Origin: Bacillus sp. NTK071
Lineage (GTDB): Bacteria > Bacillota > Bacilli > Bacillales > Guptibacillaceae
Assembly (NCBI RefSeq): GCF_017303315.1
Contig: NZ_JAFKOI010000002.1
Location: forward strand, 465,396-529,395
DNA length: 64,000 bases
Direction: 5' to 3'
Position 1 is the first letter of the stretch. Each line of letters begins with the position of its first letter. The notes under the pieces were generated by a model. It ran no database searches. It was not told the origin of the DNA and saw only the letters and a list, made by a program, of their open reading frames with translations. Both the position numbers and the translations under genes were made by a program. Positions 46,745 through 56,562 of this stretch are shown in pieces.

Positions 46745-47213
46745 TAACCGTGGTGTTACTCTACCAGAAGTTCTCATTACACTCGTTCTTCTATCAATTG
46801 TGTCTATCGCCATTTATTCATTTCTCTTTAATGGACTTCATTCCTATGAAAAAGTTCAAGCTGAAACTGGCTTTCGGGATGACGCTGATATTATCATGAC
46901 GTCTTTTATCAATACGCTTTATCCAGTGAAAGAATCAGAAATAACGTCTCGAACATTTCAGCCTTCTACAAATACTTATCTCCTAACCATTAATAACACC
47001 GAAACGATTGGCTTTCAAAATGGGCAAGCAGTACTGAACGGACGAATTTTAAATGACAAATCGTATAATCTATCAGGCTCAAAAATCACTGAAACGTCCA
47101 AGGGAAATTTCGAGATTACAATTGCAATCTCTGACTCGAAAGTTAGTTATGCAAAATCGTTAACGCTAAAAAGTCAGATAGGGCTCATAACGGGGGATGC
47201 AAATGGACCTTAA
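46725..47213 (+). CDS. Minor pilin, PilW-like
   Basis: The 162-residue product starts MNLYCRNNRGVTLPEVLIT: the leader ends in glycine, and the mature helix has VTLPE with glutamate at position 5 and the proline-for-isoleucine change common in PilW-type minor pilins. The C-terminal part is beta-rich. The ATG at 46725 overlaps the previous gene by 20 bases; the longer reading from 46650 would have no signal. Confidence 0.82.
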   Translation: MNLYCRNNRGVTLPEVLITLVLLSIVSIAIYSFLFNGLHSYEKVQAETGFRDDADIIMTSFINTLYPVKESEITSRTFQPSTNTYLLTINNTETIGFQNGQAVLNGRILNDKSYNLSGSKITETSKGNFEITIAISDSKVSYAKSLTLKSQIGLITGDANGP

Positions 47214-49020
47214 TAAATTTCGCAATGAACAGGGATCAAGTCTTGTTCTTGTATTACTCGTAACCCTCATTTTTACTGTTCTAGGACTCTCTCTTTTGAG
47301 TGCTACAGTAAATGGAACGAAGCGAACTGAACTTCGTGAAGATGATGTACAAGCAACGTACATCGCTGAAAAAGGGGTAGATGAAATTGTTCAGTCGATT
47401 CAAACGGATTTAATCAATGGGATTGGTTCATCAGGGCTTACAATTGATAATTACAAGTCTTTCGTTGATCAAACCATTAACTCTCATAAATCGATTACAT
47501 CCCTTAGCCATCAAACAGGAGTGTCGGTAGCAAAGGTAATCAATTCATATCAGTCAACAAATGAATTAAAAAGAGTCATTGAGGTAGAAAGTACAGGAAC
47601 GGTGAATAGCGAGTCAAAAACCATTAACAAAAAACTAGAAATTGGTCCAAACGTCATTCCTGATGTCCTCAAGTATGCAGTTGGAGCATACGATACGTGT
47701 CAAAAAAAGAAAAACAATGGTAGCTGCGATACTAAAGGAGAAGGTAACCTTTTCTTACACGGAGGAGTTGCCATACAAGGGGATTTAAAAGTAGATGGTG
47801 ATCTCATTACAACAAATCAGGGGTATGTGCGCTATGGAAATCACGATTATTGGATAGACACGTATTTACCTACTATTAAAAGTATTACCGACCCTTCCTC
47901 CAAAGCTAGAATCGTTCTCGGTGGAAGAGTAATTAATTTTACGAATGAGCCCCCTTATAAAAGTCATATCGACCAATTCAATTTTACTGCCAATCATTAC
48001 AACGATGTGAAACCAGAGCAAGCTTTTGAAGGCAATGATTATCCAATCATTGAGAAAAGAGATTCTCTTGGTGACCCTGTTGTCATTAGCGATAATGAGA
48101 GTGTATATAAGTATACTCTTAACGATACATCGATTAAAGGTGAGCCAATTGCTAAAAAATCCCTTTCAGCAAGTAATGATAAACCACTAGAAACAATCAT
48201 AACTGATGCAAATTTTTCAAACGAGAACGTTTATCCTTATTACCTAGACCGCTATACTAAAGGAAATAAGACATATGAAGATGTGCTGAATTTCGATAAT
48301 ACTTTCCTAAAAAAAACGAATTCATTCAAACGCTTTGGAACAGAGGGAAACTTATCTTTAACAGGAAATTCAAGCTCTTTCAGCACCACGTCTTCTAAGA
48401 ATGGAATTTACGTCGGTAATGATCTTATTATCGGTAACCCTTCTAATACTACTAATAACACGAGCAGTTACGATAAACTCAAAGTTAGCGGTCCTTTTTA
48501 CGTTGGAAACGACTTAACGATAAAAGGAGCGAATGTAGAATTCAACGCTTTAATGTATGTGAAAGGCGATGTGACTATTGAGTATTCTGTTCTTAAAGGG
48601 CTGAGTGAAAACGGAAAAACCGGGTCTCTAATAGTGTTTGCAGAAGGGGATATTCAAATTAGTAACAATTCGCTGTATGAAGATACACCAAGTTACATTC
48701 GAGGTTATTTTTATTCAAAAGGTGAACTGGAGTTGTTTGGCGTCGATTCTAATTTTAAGATAGACGGAGGAATATCTGCTCGTAAAATCGTTCTTAATGC
48801 CGTTAAAGGGAAAGTTAAATCTTCTAATCCTGGCAGCAATCAATATCAAAAATATAATTCTACCTATTTTCAGCTACCTATCTATCAAAAAAACGAGCCT
48901 TCTCGCCTACAGATCACATACAACCCTTATATCGTTAACACATACTTAGAATTGAAGCCTCAGGAATCAATTATTAAAGTCATCTCAGACCCAGTCCCAC
49001 TCAATCGTACGAAAAAGTAG
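47203..49020 (+). CDS. Large PilX-like protein with repetitive ectodomain
   Basis: The 605-residue protein begins with a PilX-like prepilin start (NEQGSSLVLVLLVTLIFTVLG; cleavage predicted after glycine, with no glutamate at position 5) followed by a helical region (TYIAEKGVDEIVQSI). A very large polar ectodomain contains repeated short strands such as LFLHGGVAIQGDLKVDGDLI, GNDLIIGNPS, GNDLTIKGANVEFNALMYVK and IVFAEGDIQISNNS, suggestive of a right-handed beta-helix as in DUF7305 or polymer-forming domains. One cysteine pair (YDTCQKKKNNGSCD). It overlaps the previous gene by 11 bases. A pilus-tip adhesin is the likely role. Confidence 0.75.
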   Translation: MDLNKFRNEQGSSLVLVLLVTLIFTVLGLSLLSATVNGTKRTELREDDVQATYIAEKGVDEIVQSIQTDLINGIGSSGLTIDNYKSFVDQTINSHKSITSLSHQTGVSVAKVINSYQSTNELKRVIEVESTGTVNSESKTINKKLEIGPNVIPDVLKYAVGAYDTCQKKKNNGSCDTKGEGNLFLHGGVAIQGDLKVDGDLITTNQGYVRYGNHDYWIDTYLPTIKSITDPSSKARIVLGGRVINFTNEPPYKSHIDQFNFTANHYNDVKPEQAFEGNDYPIIEKRDSLGDPVVISDNESVYKYTLNDTSIKGEPIAKKSLSASNDKPLETIITDANFSNENVYPYYLDRYTKGNKTYEDVLNFDNTFLKKTNSFKRFGTEGNLSLTGNSSSFSTTSSKNGIYVGNDLIIGNPSNTTNNTSSYDKLKVSGPFYVGNDLTIKGANVEFNALMYVKGDVTIEYSVLKGLSENGKTGSLIVFAEGDIQISNNSLYEDTPSYIRGYFYSKGELELFGVDSNFKIDGGISARKIVLNAVKGKVKSSNPGSNQYQKYNSTYFQLPIYQKNEPSRLQITYNPYIVNTYLELKPQESIIKVISDPVPLNRTKK

Positions 49021-49037
49021 ATCTTCTTCCACTATTA

Positions 49038-49074
49038 AAAACCCGCTCTTCACCTTTGGTGAAGAGCGGGTTTT
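49038..49074. terminator. Bidirectional terminator between minor pilin operon and GGDEF gene
   Basis: A perfect 17-base-pair stem, AAAACCCGCTCTTCACC with GGTGAAGAGCGGGTTTT, around TTT. Two operons converge here. Confidence 0.93.
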
Positions 49075-49076
49075 CG

Positions 49077-50792
49077 TCATCCGACATAACTCGCAACACG
49101 GTTTCTCCCCTGCTGCTTTGCTCCGGTATACATCGCACGGTCCGCATTTCGAATCAGCGTCTGAGTATCTTCACCTTGATCAGGTGCAGTCGCTACTCCA
49201 ATACTAGCAGTGATGTAGATCACCTGTCGATTCCCATTTTCAAGATCATTGAAGATCTCAAATGGGCGATCTGCAATCGCACAGCGCAAATCTTCTGCTA
49301 CTTGTAGACTCTGTTCATGTGAATGGTTTTCAAGTAAAAGAATAAATTCTTCTCCACCAAACCTGGCAACTGTACCTCGATCACCAATCTCTTCAACCAG
49401 TCGATTCGCAAGGCCAATCAATACTTCATTTCCACTGTGGTGTCCGAACGTGTCATTCACTTTCTTAAAGTGATCCAAGTCAAGAAGGATAATCGAAAAT
49501 GGATCTGGACGTTCATCGAAACGCTTGTATTTCTCATCTAACAATTCACCGAAGAAACGAAAGTTGTATAAACTTGTTAACGGACATCGTTCACTTCGCC
49601 TTTTCGTCTCTTCGTAGTTCTTTGCATTTTCAATTGCTACTGCAAGATAGTTTGCTAGAATCTGCAGCACAAGAATGTGATGTTTTTCATAAGAGCGTAC
49701 TTTATTCGTAGCAAGTGTAATGATGCCAACAACATTCTTGTTCCGTTTCATTGGCACCGAGATGACAGAGTTAGTAGATTTCGGCAGAACACCTTTAGTA
49801 AGGTTTCTCCACTGAGAGCGCCGAGTGTATAATCTACTTCTACCGCTTCTCCATACCCTCGAACTAATGCCCTCTTCGAAAGCAAAGTCATTTTCTTTCG
49901 GACAAGCAATCACGCCGCGCCCCTGTTTAAAGCTTTTAATAACGGTTAGTTTTTTGACGTGTTCAGCATCCATAATATACGCATCATCAACAACAAACAT
50001 ATCCGTTACTTCGTTTAAGAATAAATTGAGAATTTCGTCTGTATCAAGCGATTGAGTGATTTGCTGACCAATTTCGCTCGTTTTTTGCAGCAGGTCATTA
50101 ACTTTTCGGCTTGAATAATATAGTCTAAGCATTAATGAAGCAAGAATAAAGGGAACGCCAACAAAGAAGATGGCGATTGTTCCAAGGTATGTATGTAACA
50201 TATAAAGAAGAAAACCAACAGGCAACGTAACCCCAGTTGAGATAGCTTCCCACAGCATATCCTTACCGAAGAACTTCGTGTTCTTCTCTTTATATATGTA
50301 AATTCTTAAGAAGTGAAGTAAGATTTGATTTACAAATATAAGCGAAAAGACATACACCATCGATGGTAAGAGTTGCGTAACCGCATTTCCTGAAAATTCG
50401 CCGGTGGAACCCCCCATAAGATAGAATAGTCCTCCTGAGGTAAGTGAAACGAGCAAGAACATCAGCATATTCACAGGATATCGATGGTTATCGTGCTTTG
50501 TTACACGAAGATTTAATAGAAAAACCAAAATGGCTAACTGGGTCAGTATGGTTTCGACAAATAAACCATACCTCAGAAATACTGCAAGAGAAATCCCCTG
50601 TATAAAGAAAAGATCTGTTCCCTTAACATTAATCGGCATCATTGCAACAACTGCAAGTAGTGCAAACAGCGCAAGAACATCAGGAAGATTATCAGTTAAA
50701 TCAGGGGGAAAGAAATAGAACGTTGCAAAAATGAGTGGTGGCCAGAACAATAGCCAGATAATCCAGACATAGCGATTCATTATTGCAGTCAA
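49077..50792 (-). CDS. Membrane GAF-GGDEF diguanylate cyclase
   Basis: A 571-residue protein with seven to eight N-terminal membrane segments (residues about 10-235), a GAF domain (DEILNLFLNEVTDMFVVDDA; VISVPMKRNKNVVGIITLA) and a C-terminal GGDEF domain with DLDHFKKVNDTFGH and the active-site ARFGGEEF, so c-di-GMP synthesis is expected. No RxxD inhibition site is found five residues before GGEEF. The start is probably TTG at 50792 after GGAGGGGG; the ATG four codons later lacks a site. It converges with the minor-pilin operon. Confidence 0.92.
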   Translation of the reverse strand: MTAIMNRYVWIIWLLFWPPLIFATFYFFPPDLTDNLPDVLALFALLAVVAMMPINVKGTDLFFIQGISLAVFLRYGLFVETILTQLAILVFLLNLRVTKHDNHRYPVNMLMFLLVSLTSGGLFYLMGGSTGEFSGNAVTQLLPSMVYVFSLIFVNQILLHFLRIYIYKEKNTKFFGKDMLWEAISTGVTLPVGFLLYMLHTYLGTIAIFFVGVPFILASLMLRLYYSSRKVNDLLQKTSEIGQQITQSLDTDEILNLFLNEVTDMFVVDDAYIMDAEHVKKLTVIKSFKQGRGVIACPKENDFAFEEGISSRVWRSGRSRLYTRRSQWRNLTKGVLPKSTNSVISVPMKRNKNVVGIITLATNKVRSYEKHHILVLQILANYLAVAIENAKNYEETKRRSERCPLTSLYNFRFFGELLDEKYKRFDERPDPFSIILLDLDHFKKVNDTFGHHSGNEVLIGLANRLVEEIGDRGTVARFGGEEFILLLENHSHEQSLQVAEDLRCAIADRPFEIFNDLENGNRQVIYITASIGVATAPDQGEDTQTLIRNADRAMYTGAKQQGRNRVASYVG

Positions 50793-50902
50793 TTGCTTCC
50801 CCCTCCATCTTCCATTTAGAAGAATAATTTTCCATATCCATTATGGTTAAGTTTTATTTTAGCAAAAATTAGCGTAAAAGTCCTAGTTTTTTGTTTTTTA
50901 TT

Positions 50903-52207
50903 CTAATTTTTTAGATAATTCCGTATTTCTGACACGAAATATAGGGACCCAGTAATGATTATTAGGTCGTCTTTCTTCGATCGATCAAAAACTGATTGAA
51001 TCGCATCATGCCAATTCTCATAGTACGATTTCTCTTCAAACGTCGACCGATCATATAATGACTGTGCCTTCACCGCACGTGGAAAATCAAATGTTGTGAA
51101 CGTAAGGGATTCGACAATAGGATAAAGCGGTTGAAGCATTGACTCAATGTCTTTATCTCCTAGAGCACTGAATACGACATGAATTTGTTTATCGCTATAA
51201 TGCTTCTGAAGGGTTTTGGCAAGACTTTCAACACCTTCTGGATTATGAGCACCGTCTACTATTATTAAAGGATCCTCTTGTACCTTTTCAAATCTCCCCG
51301 GCCAGCTGGCTCTCTTAAGGCCACGTTGAATCATTTCGGTATCAAAATGAAGTCCGTAAAATACGCGTAGAAACTCAAGTGCCATAAGTGCAGCCGCTGC
51401 ATTTTTTACTTGATGCTCACCCTTCATCTCAATAACCAAATCCTCTAATGTTCTAAATGGAGAAGTAAACTGAAAATGCTCCCCTTCGTCTTCACTCGTT
51501 AGATGCTTCACATCAAATTCATCCGTTAAGCGATAGATTTTCGTGTTCTTCATTTTTGTAGTTTCAGTAAGAAGTGTTAACACTTCTTCTTTTTCTGCAG
51601 TCGTGATGAGAGGAACACCCGATTTAATAATGCCTGCTTTTTCATAAGCGATTTGTTTAATGTCACTTCCGAGAATATGAGTATGATCATATCCCACATT
51701 AGTAATAACAGAAACGAGCGGGTGGATGACGTTCGTTGAATCTAATCGTCCACCAAGGCCAACTTCCATTATAACAAGATCTGGGTAGGCTACTGTACCG
51801 AAATATAATAGAGCAATGACTGTGATGACTTCAAATTCAGTTGGTGAGCCAAGTGGTGATGCTGCAGCTATATCAACAATCGGTTTTACACGATTACAAA
51901 GATCAATCAGGTCTTTCTCGCTAATGGGCTTTCCATTAATCGCGATTCGTTCCGTAAATGTCTCTATATAAGGCGAAGTAAATGTACCAACCTCATAACC
52001 TGCTTCCTCTAGAACCGTGCGCATATAAGTTACGGTTGATCCTTTTCCGTTCGTCCCTCCAACATGTACGGTTTTTAAACGACGTTCGGGATTTTCGAGT
52101 TGATCAAGCATCCACTCCATTCGTTCTAAACCAGGCTTAATACCGTGATTAAGTAAGTCATGAATCCAATCGACAGCCTCATCATATGAATGAAACATCT
52201 TCTCCAC
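50903..52207 (-). CDS. folC: Folylpolyglutamate synthase / dihydrofolate synthase
   Basis: FolC adds glutamates to folates and forms dihydrofolate. The 434-residue protein has the P-loop HVGGTNGKGSTVTYMRTVL, FTSPYIETFTERIAING, VIMEVGLGGRLDSTNVI and the C-terminal IVDGAHNPEGVESL. Length is normal. It lies downstream of valS across a terminator-like hairpin, as in B. subtilis. Confidence 0.97.
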   Translation of the reverse strand: MEKMFHSYDEAVDWIHDLLNHGIKPGLERMEWMLDQLENPERRLKTVHVGGTNGKGSTVTYMRTVLEEAGYEVGTFTSPYIETFTERIAINGKPISEKDLIDLCNRVKPIVDIAAASPLGSPTEFEVITVIALLYFGTVAYPDLVIMEVGLGGRLDSTNVIHPLVSVITNVGYDHTHILGSDIKQIAYEKAGIIKSGVPLITTAEKEEVLTLLTETTKMKNTKIYRLTDEFDVKHLTSEDEGEHFQFTSPFRTLEDLVIEMKGEHQVKNAAAALMALEFLRVFYGLHFDTEMIQRGLKRASWPGRFEKVQEDPLIIVDGAHNPEGVESLAKTLQKHYSDKQIHVVFSALGDKDIESMLQPLYPIVESLTFTTFDFPRAVKAQSLYDRSTFEEKSYYENWHDAIQSVFDRSKKDDLIIITGSLYFVSEIRNYLKN

Positions 52208-52224
52208 TCCTATTCTTAAAAGAA

Positions 52225-52251
52225 GACGAACCTCTATGATAGAGATTCGTC
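52225..52251 (-). terminator. Terminator or attenuator downstream of valS
   Basis: GACGAA...CTCT pairs with AGAG...TTCGTC with one mismatch on the plus strand. On the minus strand the T-rich tract TTCTTTT follows the stem, immediately after the valS stop. Partial readthrough into folC is plausible. Confidence 0.65.
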
Positions 52252-52257
52252 ATTTAC

Positions 52258-54900
52258 TTATTTTTGTAATTCTTTTATACGAGCTTCTACGTTACTTCTT
52301 CTTTCAAGATAATCCTTTTCTTTCGCTCGTTCTTCTTCAACTACTTTTTCAGGAGCTTTGCTAATAAACCTTTCATTCGCAAGTTTCTTCTGAACACGAT
52401 CAACTTCAGAATCTAACTTCTTCAATTCACCGTGGAGGCGTTCGATTTCTTCGTCGATGTTAATTAAACCTTCAAGTGGTAAGAATAGTTCTGCTCCAGA
52501 TACAACAGCCGTCATTGATTTCTCCGGAGCCTGAAGATCAGCAGAAATCGTTAATGTTTCAGGATTACAGAAACGTTCAATATATTGACTGTTTTGTTCT
52601 AATTGCTTCTGAGCTTCCTCTGATTTCGGCTTAATTCGAAGCTCAATTGGCTTACTTGGTGCTACATTCATTTCAGCTCGAATGTTACGAACAGAACGAA
52701 TGATTTCAGTAAGAAGAGCCATGTCTGCTGCAGCTTCAGGGAAATCAAGCTCTTCTTGCTTCACAGGCCAGTTTGCAACTGTAATGGATTCACCCTCATG
52801 CGGAAGGTGCTGCCAGATTTCTTCTGTAAGGTATGGCATAAACGGATGAAGGAGACGCATCGTTTGATCAAGTACATAAGCTAGAACAGAACGAGTTGTT
52901 TTCTTCGCAGCTTCATCTTCTCCGTAAAGCGGTAGCTTTGCCATCTCAATATACCAATCACATAAATCATCCCAGATAAAGTTATAAAGGTAACGACCAA
53001 CTTCACCAAATTCATAATTATTAATTAGACGTGTCACTTGCTCGACCGTATTGTTCAATCGCGTTAGAATCCACTTATCTGCTGTTGATTTCTCACCAGT
53101 TAAATCTAGCTCATCGTACGTCATTCCGTCCATATTCATAAGGGCAAAACGGGATGCGTTCCAAATTTTATTAGCGAAGTTCCAAGTCGATTCAACCTTC
53201 TCCCAATAGAAACGAAGATCTTGACCAGGTGATGAACCTGTTGATAGGAAGAAGCGAAGTGAGTCTGCACCGTACTTTTCAATAACATCCATCGGATCAA
53301 CACCGTTACCGAGTGATTTACTCATCTTACGACCTTCAGAATCACGAACGAGGCCATGAATGAGAACGTCATTGAATGGACGTTGTTCTGTAAACTCGAT
53401 TCCCTGGAAGATCATACGAGCTACCCAGAAATAAATAATATCGTAACCTGTTACGAGTACATTAGTCGGGTAGAAACGGTTGAAATCAGCTGCCTCTTCG
53501 TCTGGCCATCCCATTGTAGAGAAAGGCCATAGAGCTGAACTGAACCACGTATCAAGAACGTCTTCATCCTGCTCCCAATTTTCGATATCTGAAGGCTCTT
53601 CAAGACCAACATAAATTTCACCAGTTTCTTTATGGTGCCAAGCTGGAATACGATGCCCCCACCAGAGCTGTCGTGAAATACACCAATCACGAATGTTCTC
53701 AATCCAATTCAAGTACGTTTTCTCGAAACGATCAGGAACAAAATTAACCTTATCTTCGGACTTTTGAAGTTCTATTGCTTGTTCTGCTAGCGGCCCCATT
53801 TTAACGAACCACTGTGTTGAGAGATATGGCTCTACAACTGCACCGCTTCGCTCAGAATGTCCAACTGAATGAATATGCTCTTCAATTTTGAACAGAGTTC
53901 CCGCTTCTTGCAAATCTTTCACAAGTTGCTTACGGCATTCAAAGCGGTCCATACCTTGATACTTATCTGCATTCTCATTCATTGATCCATCTTCATTCAT
54001 AACGAGAATACGCTCAAGGTTATGACGATTACCAATTTCAAAGTCATTTGGGTCATGAGCCGGTGTGATTTTAACAGCACCCGAACCGAATTCTCGATCA
54101 ACGTAATCATCTGCAACGATCTCAATTTCGCGACCTACAATTGGCAAGATTGCTTTCTTTCCGATCAGATGCTTGTATCGCTCATCTTTAGGATGAACCG
54201 CAATTCCTGAATCGCCAAGCATTGTTTCAGGACGAGTAGTTGCGATCTCAATGGATCCTGAACCATCTGCAAGAGGATAGCGCATATGATAGAAATGACC
54301 TGTTACTTCCTGGTGAATAACTTCGATATCTGAGAGAGCCGTTTTCGTTTGAGGATCCCAGTTTATAATGTACTCACCGCGGTAAATAAGTCCTTTTTCG
54401 TATAGCTTAACAAATACCTCACGAACCGCGCTTGAAAGACCATCATCAAGTGTAAAGCGTTCTCTTGAGTAATCTAGGGACAAACCAAGCTTCGCCCACT
54501 GGCTACGAATAAAATCTGCGTACTCTTCTTTCCACTCCCACGATTTCTCAAGGAATTTCTCGCGACCAAGATCATAACGAGATGTACCTTCCTCGCGAAG
54601 TTTTCCTTCTACTTTCGCCTGGGTCGCAATGCCAGCGTGGTCCATTCCTGGAAGCCATAATACATCGTACCCTTGCATACGCTTCACACGTGAGAGAATA
54701 TCCTGAAGCGTTGTATCCCACGCATGACCAAGGTGAAGCTTACCCGTTACGTTAGGTGGGGGAATAACTATTGTATAAGGGTCCTTTTTCTTATCTCCTG
54801 TTGCTTCAAAAAACTTCCCATCTACCCAATATGGGTACCATTTCTGCTCAGTTGCCTTCGGATCGTATTTCGTCGGCATTGTTAATTCTTTATTCGCCAT
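52258..54900 (-). CDS. valS: Valyl-tRNA synthetase
   Basis: The 880-residue class I synthetase has the HIGH-type motif [14 protein letters not shown], the KMSKS motif [14 protein letters not shown], an editing domain ([18 protein letters not shown]) and the C-terminal valine-specific coiled coil ([20 protein letters not shown]). AAAGGGAG precedes the ATG. Expression is controlled by the T-box immediately upstream. Confidence 0.98.
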   Translation of the reverse strand: MANKELTMPTKYDPKATEQKWYPYWVDGKFFEATGDKKKDPYTIVIPPPNVTGKLHLGHAWDTTLQDILSRVKRMQGYDVLWLPGMDHAGIATQAKVEGKLREEGTSRYDLGREKFLEKSWEWKEEYADFIRSQWAKLGLSLDYSRERFTLDDGLSSAVREVFVKLYEKGLIYRGEYIINWDPQTKTALSDIEVIHQEVTGHFYHMRYPLADGSGSIEIATTRPETMLGDSGIAVHPKDERYKHLIGKKAILPIVGREIEIVADDYVDREFGSGAVKITPAHDPNDFEIGNRHNLERILVMNEDGSMNENADKYQGMDRFECRKQLVKDLQEAGTLFKIEEHIHSVGHSERSGAVVEPYLSTQWFVKMGPLAEQAIELQKSEDKVNFVPDRFEKTYLNWIENIRDWCISRQLWWGHRIPAWHHKETGEIYVGLEEPSDIENWEQDEDVLDTWFSSALWPFSTMGWPDEEAADFNRFYPTNVLVTGYDIIYFWVARMIFQGIEFTEQRPFNDVLIHGLVRDSEGRKMSKSLGNGVDPMDVIEKYGADSLRFFLSTGSSPGQDLRFYWEKVESTWNFANKIWNASRFALMNMDGMTYDELDLTGEKSTADKWILTRLNNTVEQVTRLINNYEFGEVGRYLYNFIWDDLCDWYIEMAKLPLYGEDEAAKKTTRSVLAYVLDQTMRLLHPFMPYLTEEIWQHLPHEGESITVANWPVKQEELDFPEAAADMALLTEIIRSVRNIRAEMNVAPSKPIELRIKPKSEEAQKQLEQNSQYIERFCNPETLTISADLQAPEKSMTAVVSGAELFLPLEGLINIDEEIERLHGELKKLDSEVDRVQKKLANERFISKAPEKVVEEERAKEKDYLERRSNVEARIKELQK

Positions 54901-54985
54901 AGCCTATCTCCCTTTCCATTCAATAAGTCTCAGACATTAAACCCAGATTCCCGTCAACCATGTTAGGTTAACCACCTAAAGACAA

Positions 54986-55245
54986 CAAAAAAACTTCTTC
55001 CATCCTTAGGAAAAGGACGAAAGAAGTTTTTTCGCGGTACCACCTTTATTTACAGCTAAATAAGCCTTTAGCTGTACGCTTCATTCGAATAACGGGTTTA
55101 CCGGTCTCTCCTACTCCATGTTCAGAGAAACAGCTCAAGGGCGACTTCGAATGCTCTAATCCTGAGAAATCTTTCAGCAGATGATTTCTCTCTCTGAAGG
55201 GGTCACATTCTACTACTCCCTATCTTTGCCTGTCGACTATTTGTA
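54986..55245 (-). ncRNA. T-box riboswitch, valine-type
   Basis: The valS leader carries the T-box sequence GGTGGTACCGCG (55033-55044 on the minus strand), followed by a terminator hairpin: AAACTTCTT/AAGAAGTTT (54991-54999 with 55021-55029), TCCTT/AAGGA inside, then a T run. Upstream is a long Stem I. The likely specifier is GTC (valine) read from 55145 down to 55143 within GAAGTCGCCC. Uncharged tRNA-Val would stabilise the antiterminator formed with the T-box. Confidence 0.9.
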
Positions 55246-55250
55246 TATCA

Positions 55251-55279
55251 AGTTTACCTTTTTGATTCAATACCGTCAA
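55251..55279 (-). promoter_or_regulatory. Sigma-A promoter of valS
   Basis: On the minus strand TTGACG (55274-55279) and TAAACT (55251-55256) are exactly 17 bases apart, upstream of the T-box leader. The stretch between here and the gene at 55400 shows nothing else. Confidence 0.75.
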
Positions 55280-55399
55280 GATACTTAAAGCCCTTTTTCT
55301 TATCATAGCCAGCCTTCACATAACCTAATCACCCAATTTCATATTGAACATACGCTATGAGTATCGATAGTCAATAGTCCAACACGAAGGGGAATTTGA

Positions 55400-55600
55400 A
55401 TGAAGAAACGTTTTGGCGGAATAAATCGCTATCAGCTGCCTCCTGCTGTTTATAAGTTTAGAGATATATGTGCACAGTTCGTACCACCGTTCATTATCTT
55501 TCAGACCATACGAACAATTCTATTTCCAACTTCAGTTGACGTACTAATCCTCATGATTCTTGTAGCATTAGAAGTGTGCTTTTACTTCGAGTGGATTTAA
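55400..55600 (+). CDS. Small hypothetical membrane protein
   Basis: A 66-residue protein with a basic N-terminus (MKKRFGGINRYQLPPAVYKF) and one or two hydrophobic segments (FVPPFIIFQTIRTILFPTS; VDVLILMILVALEVCFYF). AAGGGG lies eight bases before the ATG. The last four bases overlap the ysxE stop on the opposite strand. I do not recognise the family. Good ribosome site and sensible composition support coding. Confidence 0.6.
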   Translation: MKKRFGGINRYQLPPAVYKFRDICAQFVPPFIIFQTIRTILFPTSVDVLILMILVALEVCFYFEWI

Positions 55601-56562
55601 AGCGATTGAAGTACATTGCTTATGCCATTCATCACTTCTATTTTTTTCGTTAATAGTCGGACGTGCTTTATATGAGACCATTCCTGCCGATTCTCTTTAA
55701 ACAATGTAACACTATTAAAGATTGTCTCAGGAAAGTATAAATAACTTGCAAGCAGCTCTTTTTCTTCGTCATATAAAGCAAATTGATCTTCATATCGAGC
55801 GAGATGTGCGGTGGTTGTTGCTGGGTTGTATTGAAATGGCTTGATGGATGAGCGGACAAAATAAGCGAGATCTCTAATCGGAGTATCCATAACCGAACGT
55901 TCAAAATTAAGAAAGTACCCGCTTCCCCCCACCGTAACAAAATGAGAAGGGGAGCATTTTCCATGACACAGAACGCTTCGGTAGCGTTTCGCCTCTATGA
56001 CCTGTTCATGCCAGTCGTCTAGTCTTTTTTTGGCTAAATCACAGTACTTCATTAGCTGATGAAAATGAGTCACAAAAGATAATTCGAATGGAGAAAGGTA
56101 AATCCGTTTCTCAATCTGACTAATATACTTCTCCATCTCAAACTGACGACTTTCCCTTAGAAAAATCATTTTCTGATAAGATTGTTTAATAACTTCTTCT
56201 GAAAACGCCTGTTCCTTCGCAGTATATCCATGTAATTCAGCTAGACTATGAACCATTTGTTCTTCTTTCTGAGCAGGATTTCCTGTATTCTCTTCAACCC
56301 ATGGGGTTAAATAAGCTACCCTGTCCTGAATTAACACGAAGGAATCCCCGTATTTCGTTCTAATTAATGGAACATACCCCTGGAATTGAAGTTGTTTAAA
56401 CCGCTCTTCAAGATAGAGCATAAAATCCATCTGTTCCTTACTAAGCTTCGTTTCCTTTAATGCAAATGTACCTCTTTCAGTTTCTATTCTCGTTACTTTT
56501 CCATGTTTCACAACCTGATTTGGGTACAAATCATATTGAAATAACAGCGCCGGGTCACTCAT
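55597..56562 (-). CDS. ysxE: YsxE spore coat kinase-like protein
   Basis: YsxE is a spore coat protein of the CotS family with the phosphotransferase fold. The 321-residue protein has a possible nucleotide lysine in ERGTFALKETKLS, a catalytic-loop-like VLCHGKCSPSHF (aspartate of HGD replaced by lysine) and FLNFERSVMDTPIRDLAYFV in place of the metal motif. Loss of these acidic residues suggests a non-catalytic coat role. Its ATG overlaps the upstream gene by four bases. Position next to spoVID and valS is that of B. subtilis ysxE. Confidence 0.88.
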   Translation of the reverse strand: MSDPALLFQYDLYPNQVVKHGKVTRIETERGTFALKETKLSKEQMDFMLYLEERFKQLQFQGYVPLIRTKYGDSFVLIQDRVAYLTPWVEENTGNPAQKEEQMVHSLAELHGYTAKEQAFSEEVIKQSYQKMIFLRESRQFEMEKYISQIEKRIYLSPFELSFVTHFHQLMKYCDLAKKRLDDWHEQVIEAKRYRSVLCHGKCSPSHFVTVGGSGYFLNFERSVMDTPIRDLAYFVRSSIKPFQYNPATTTAHLARYEDQFALYDEEKELLASYLYFPETIFNSVTLFKENRQEWSHIKHVRLLTKKIEVMNGISNVLQSL

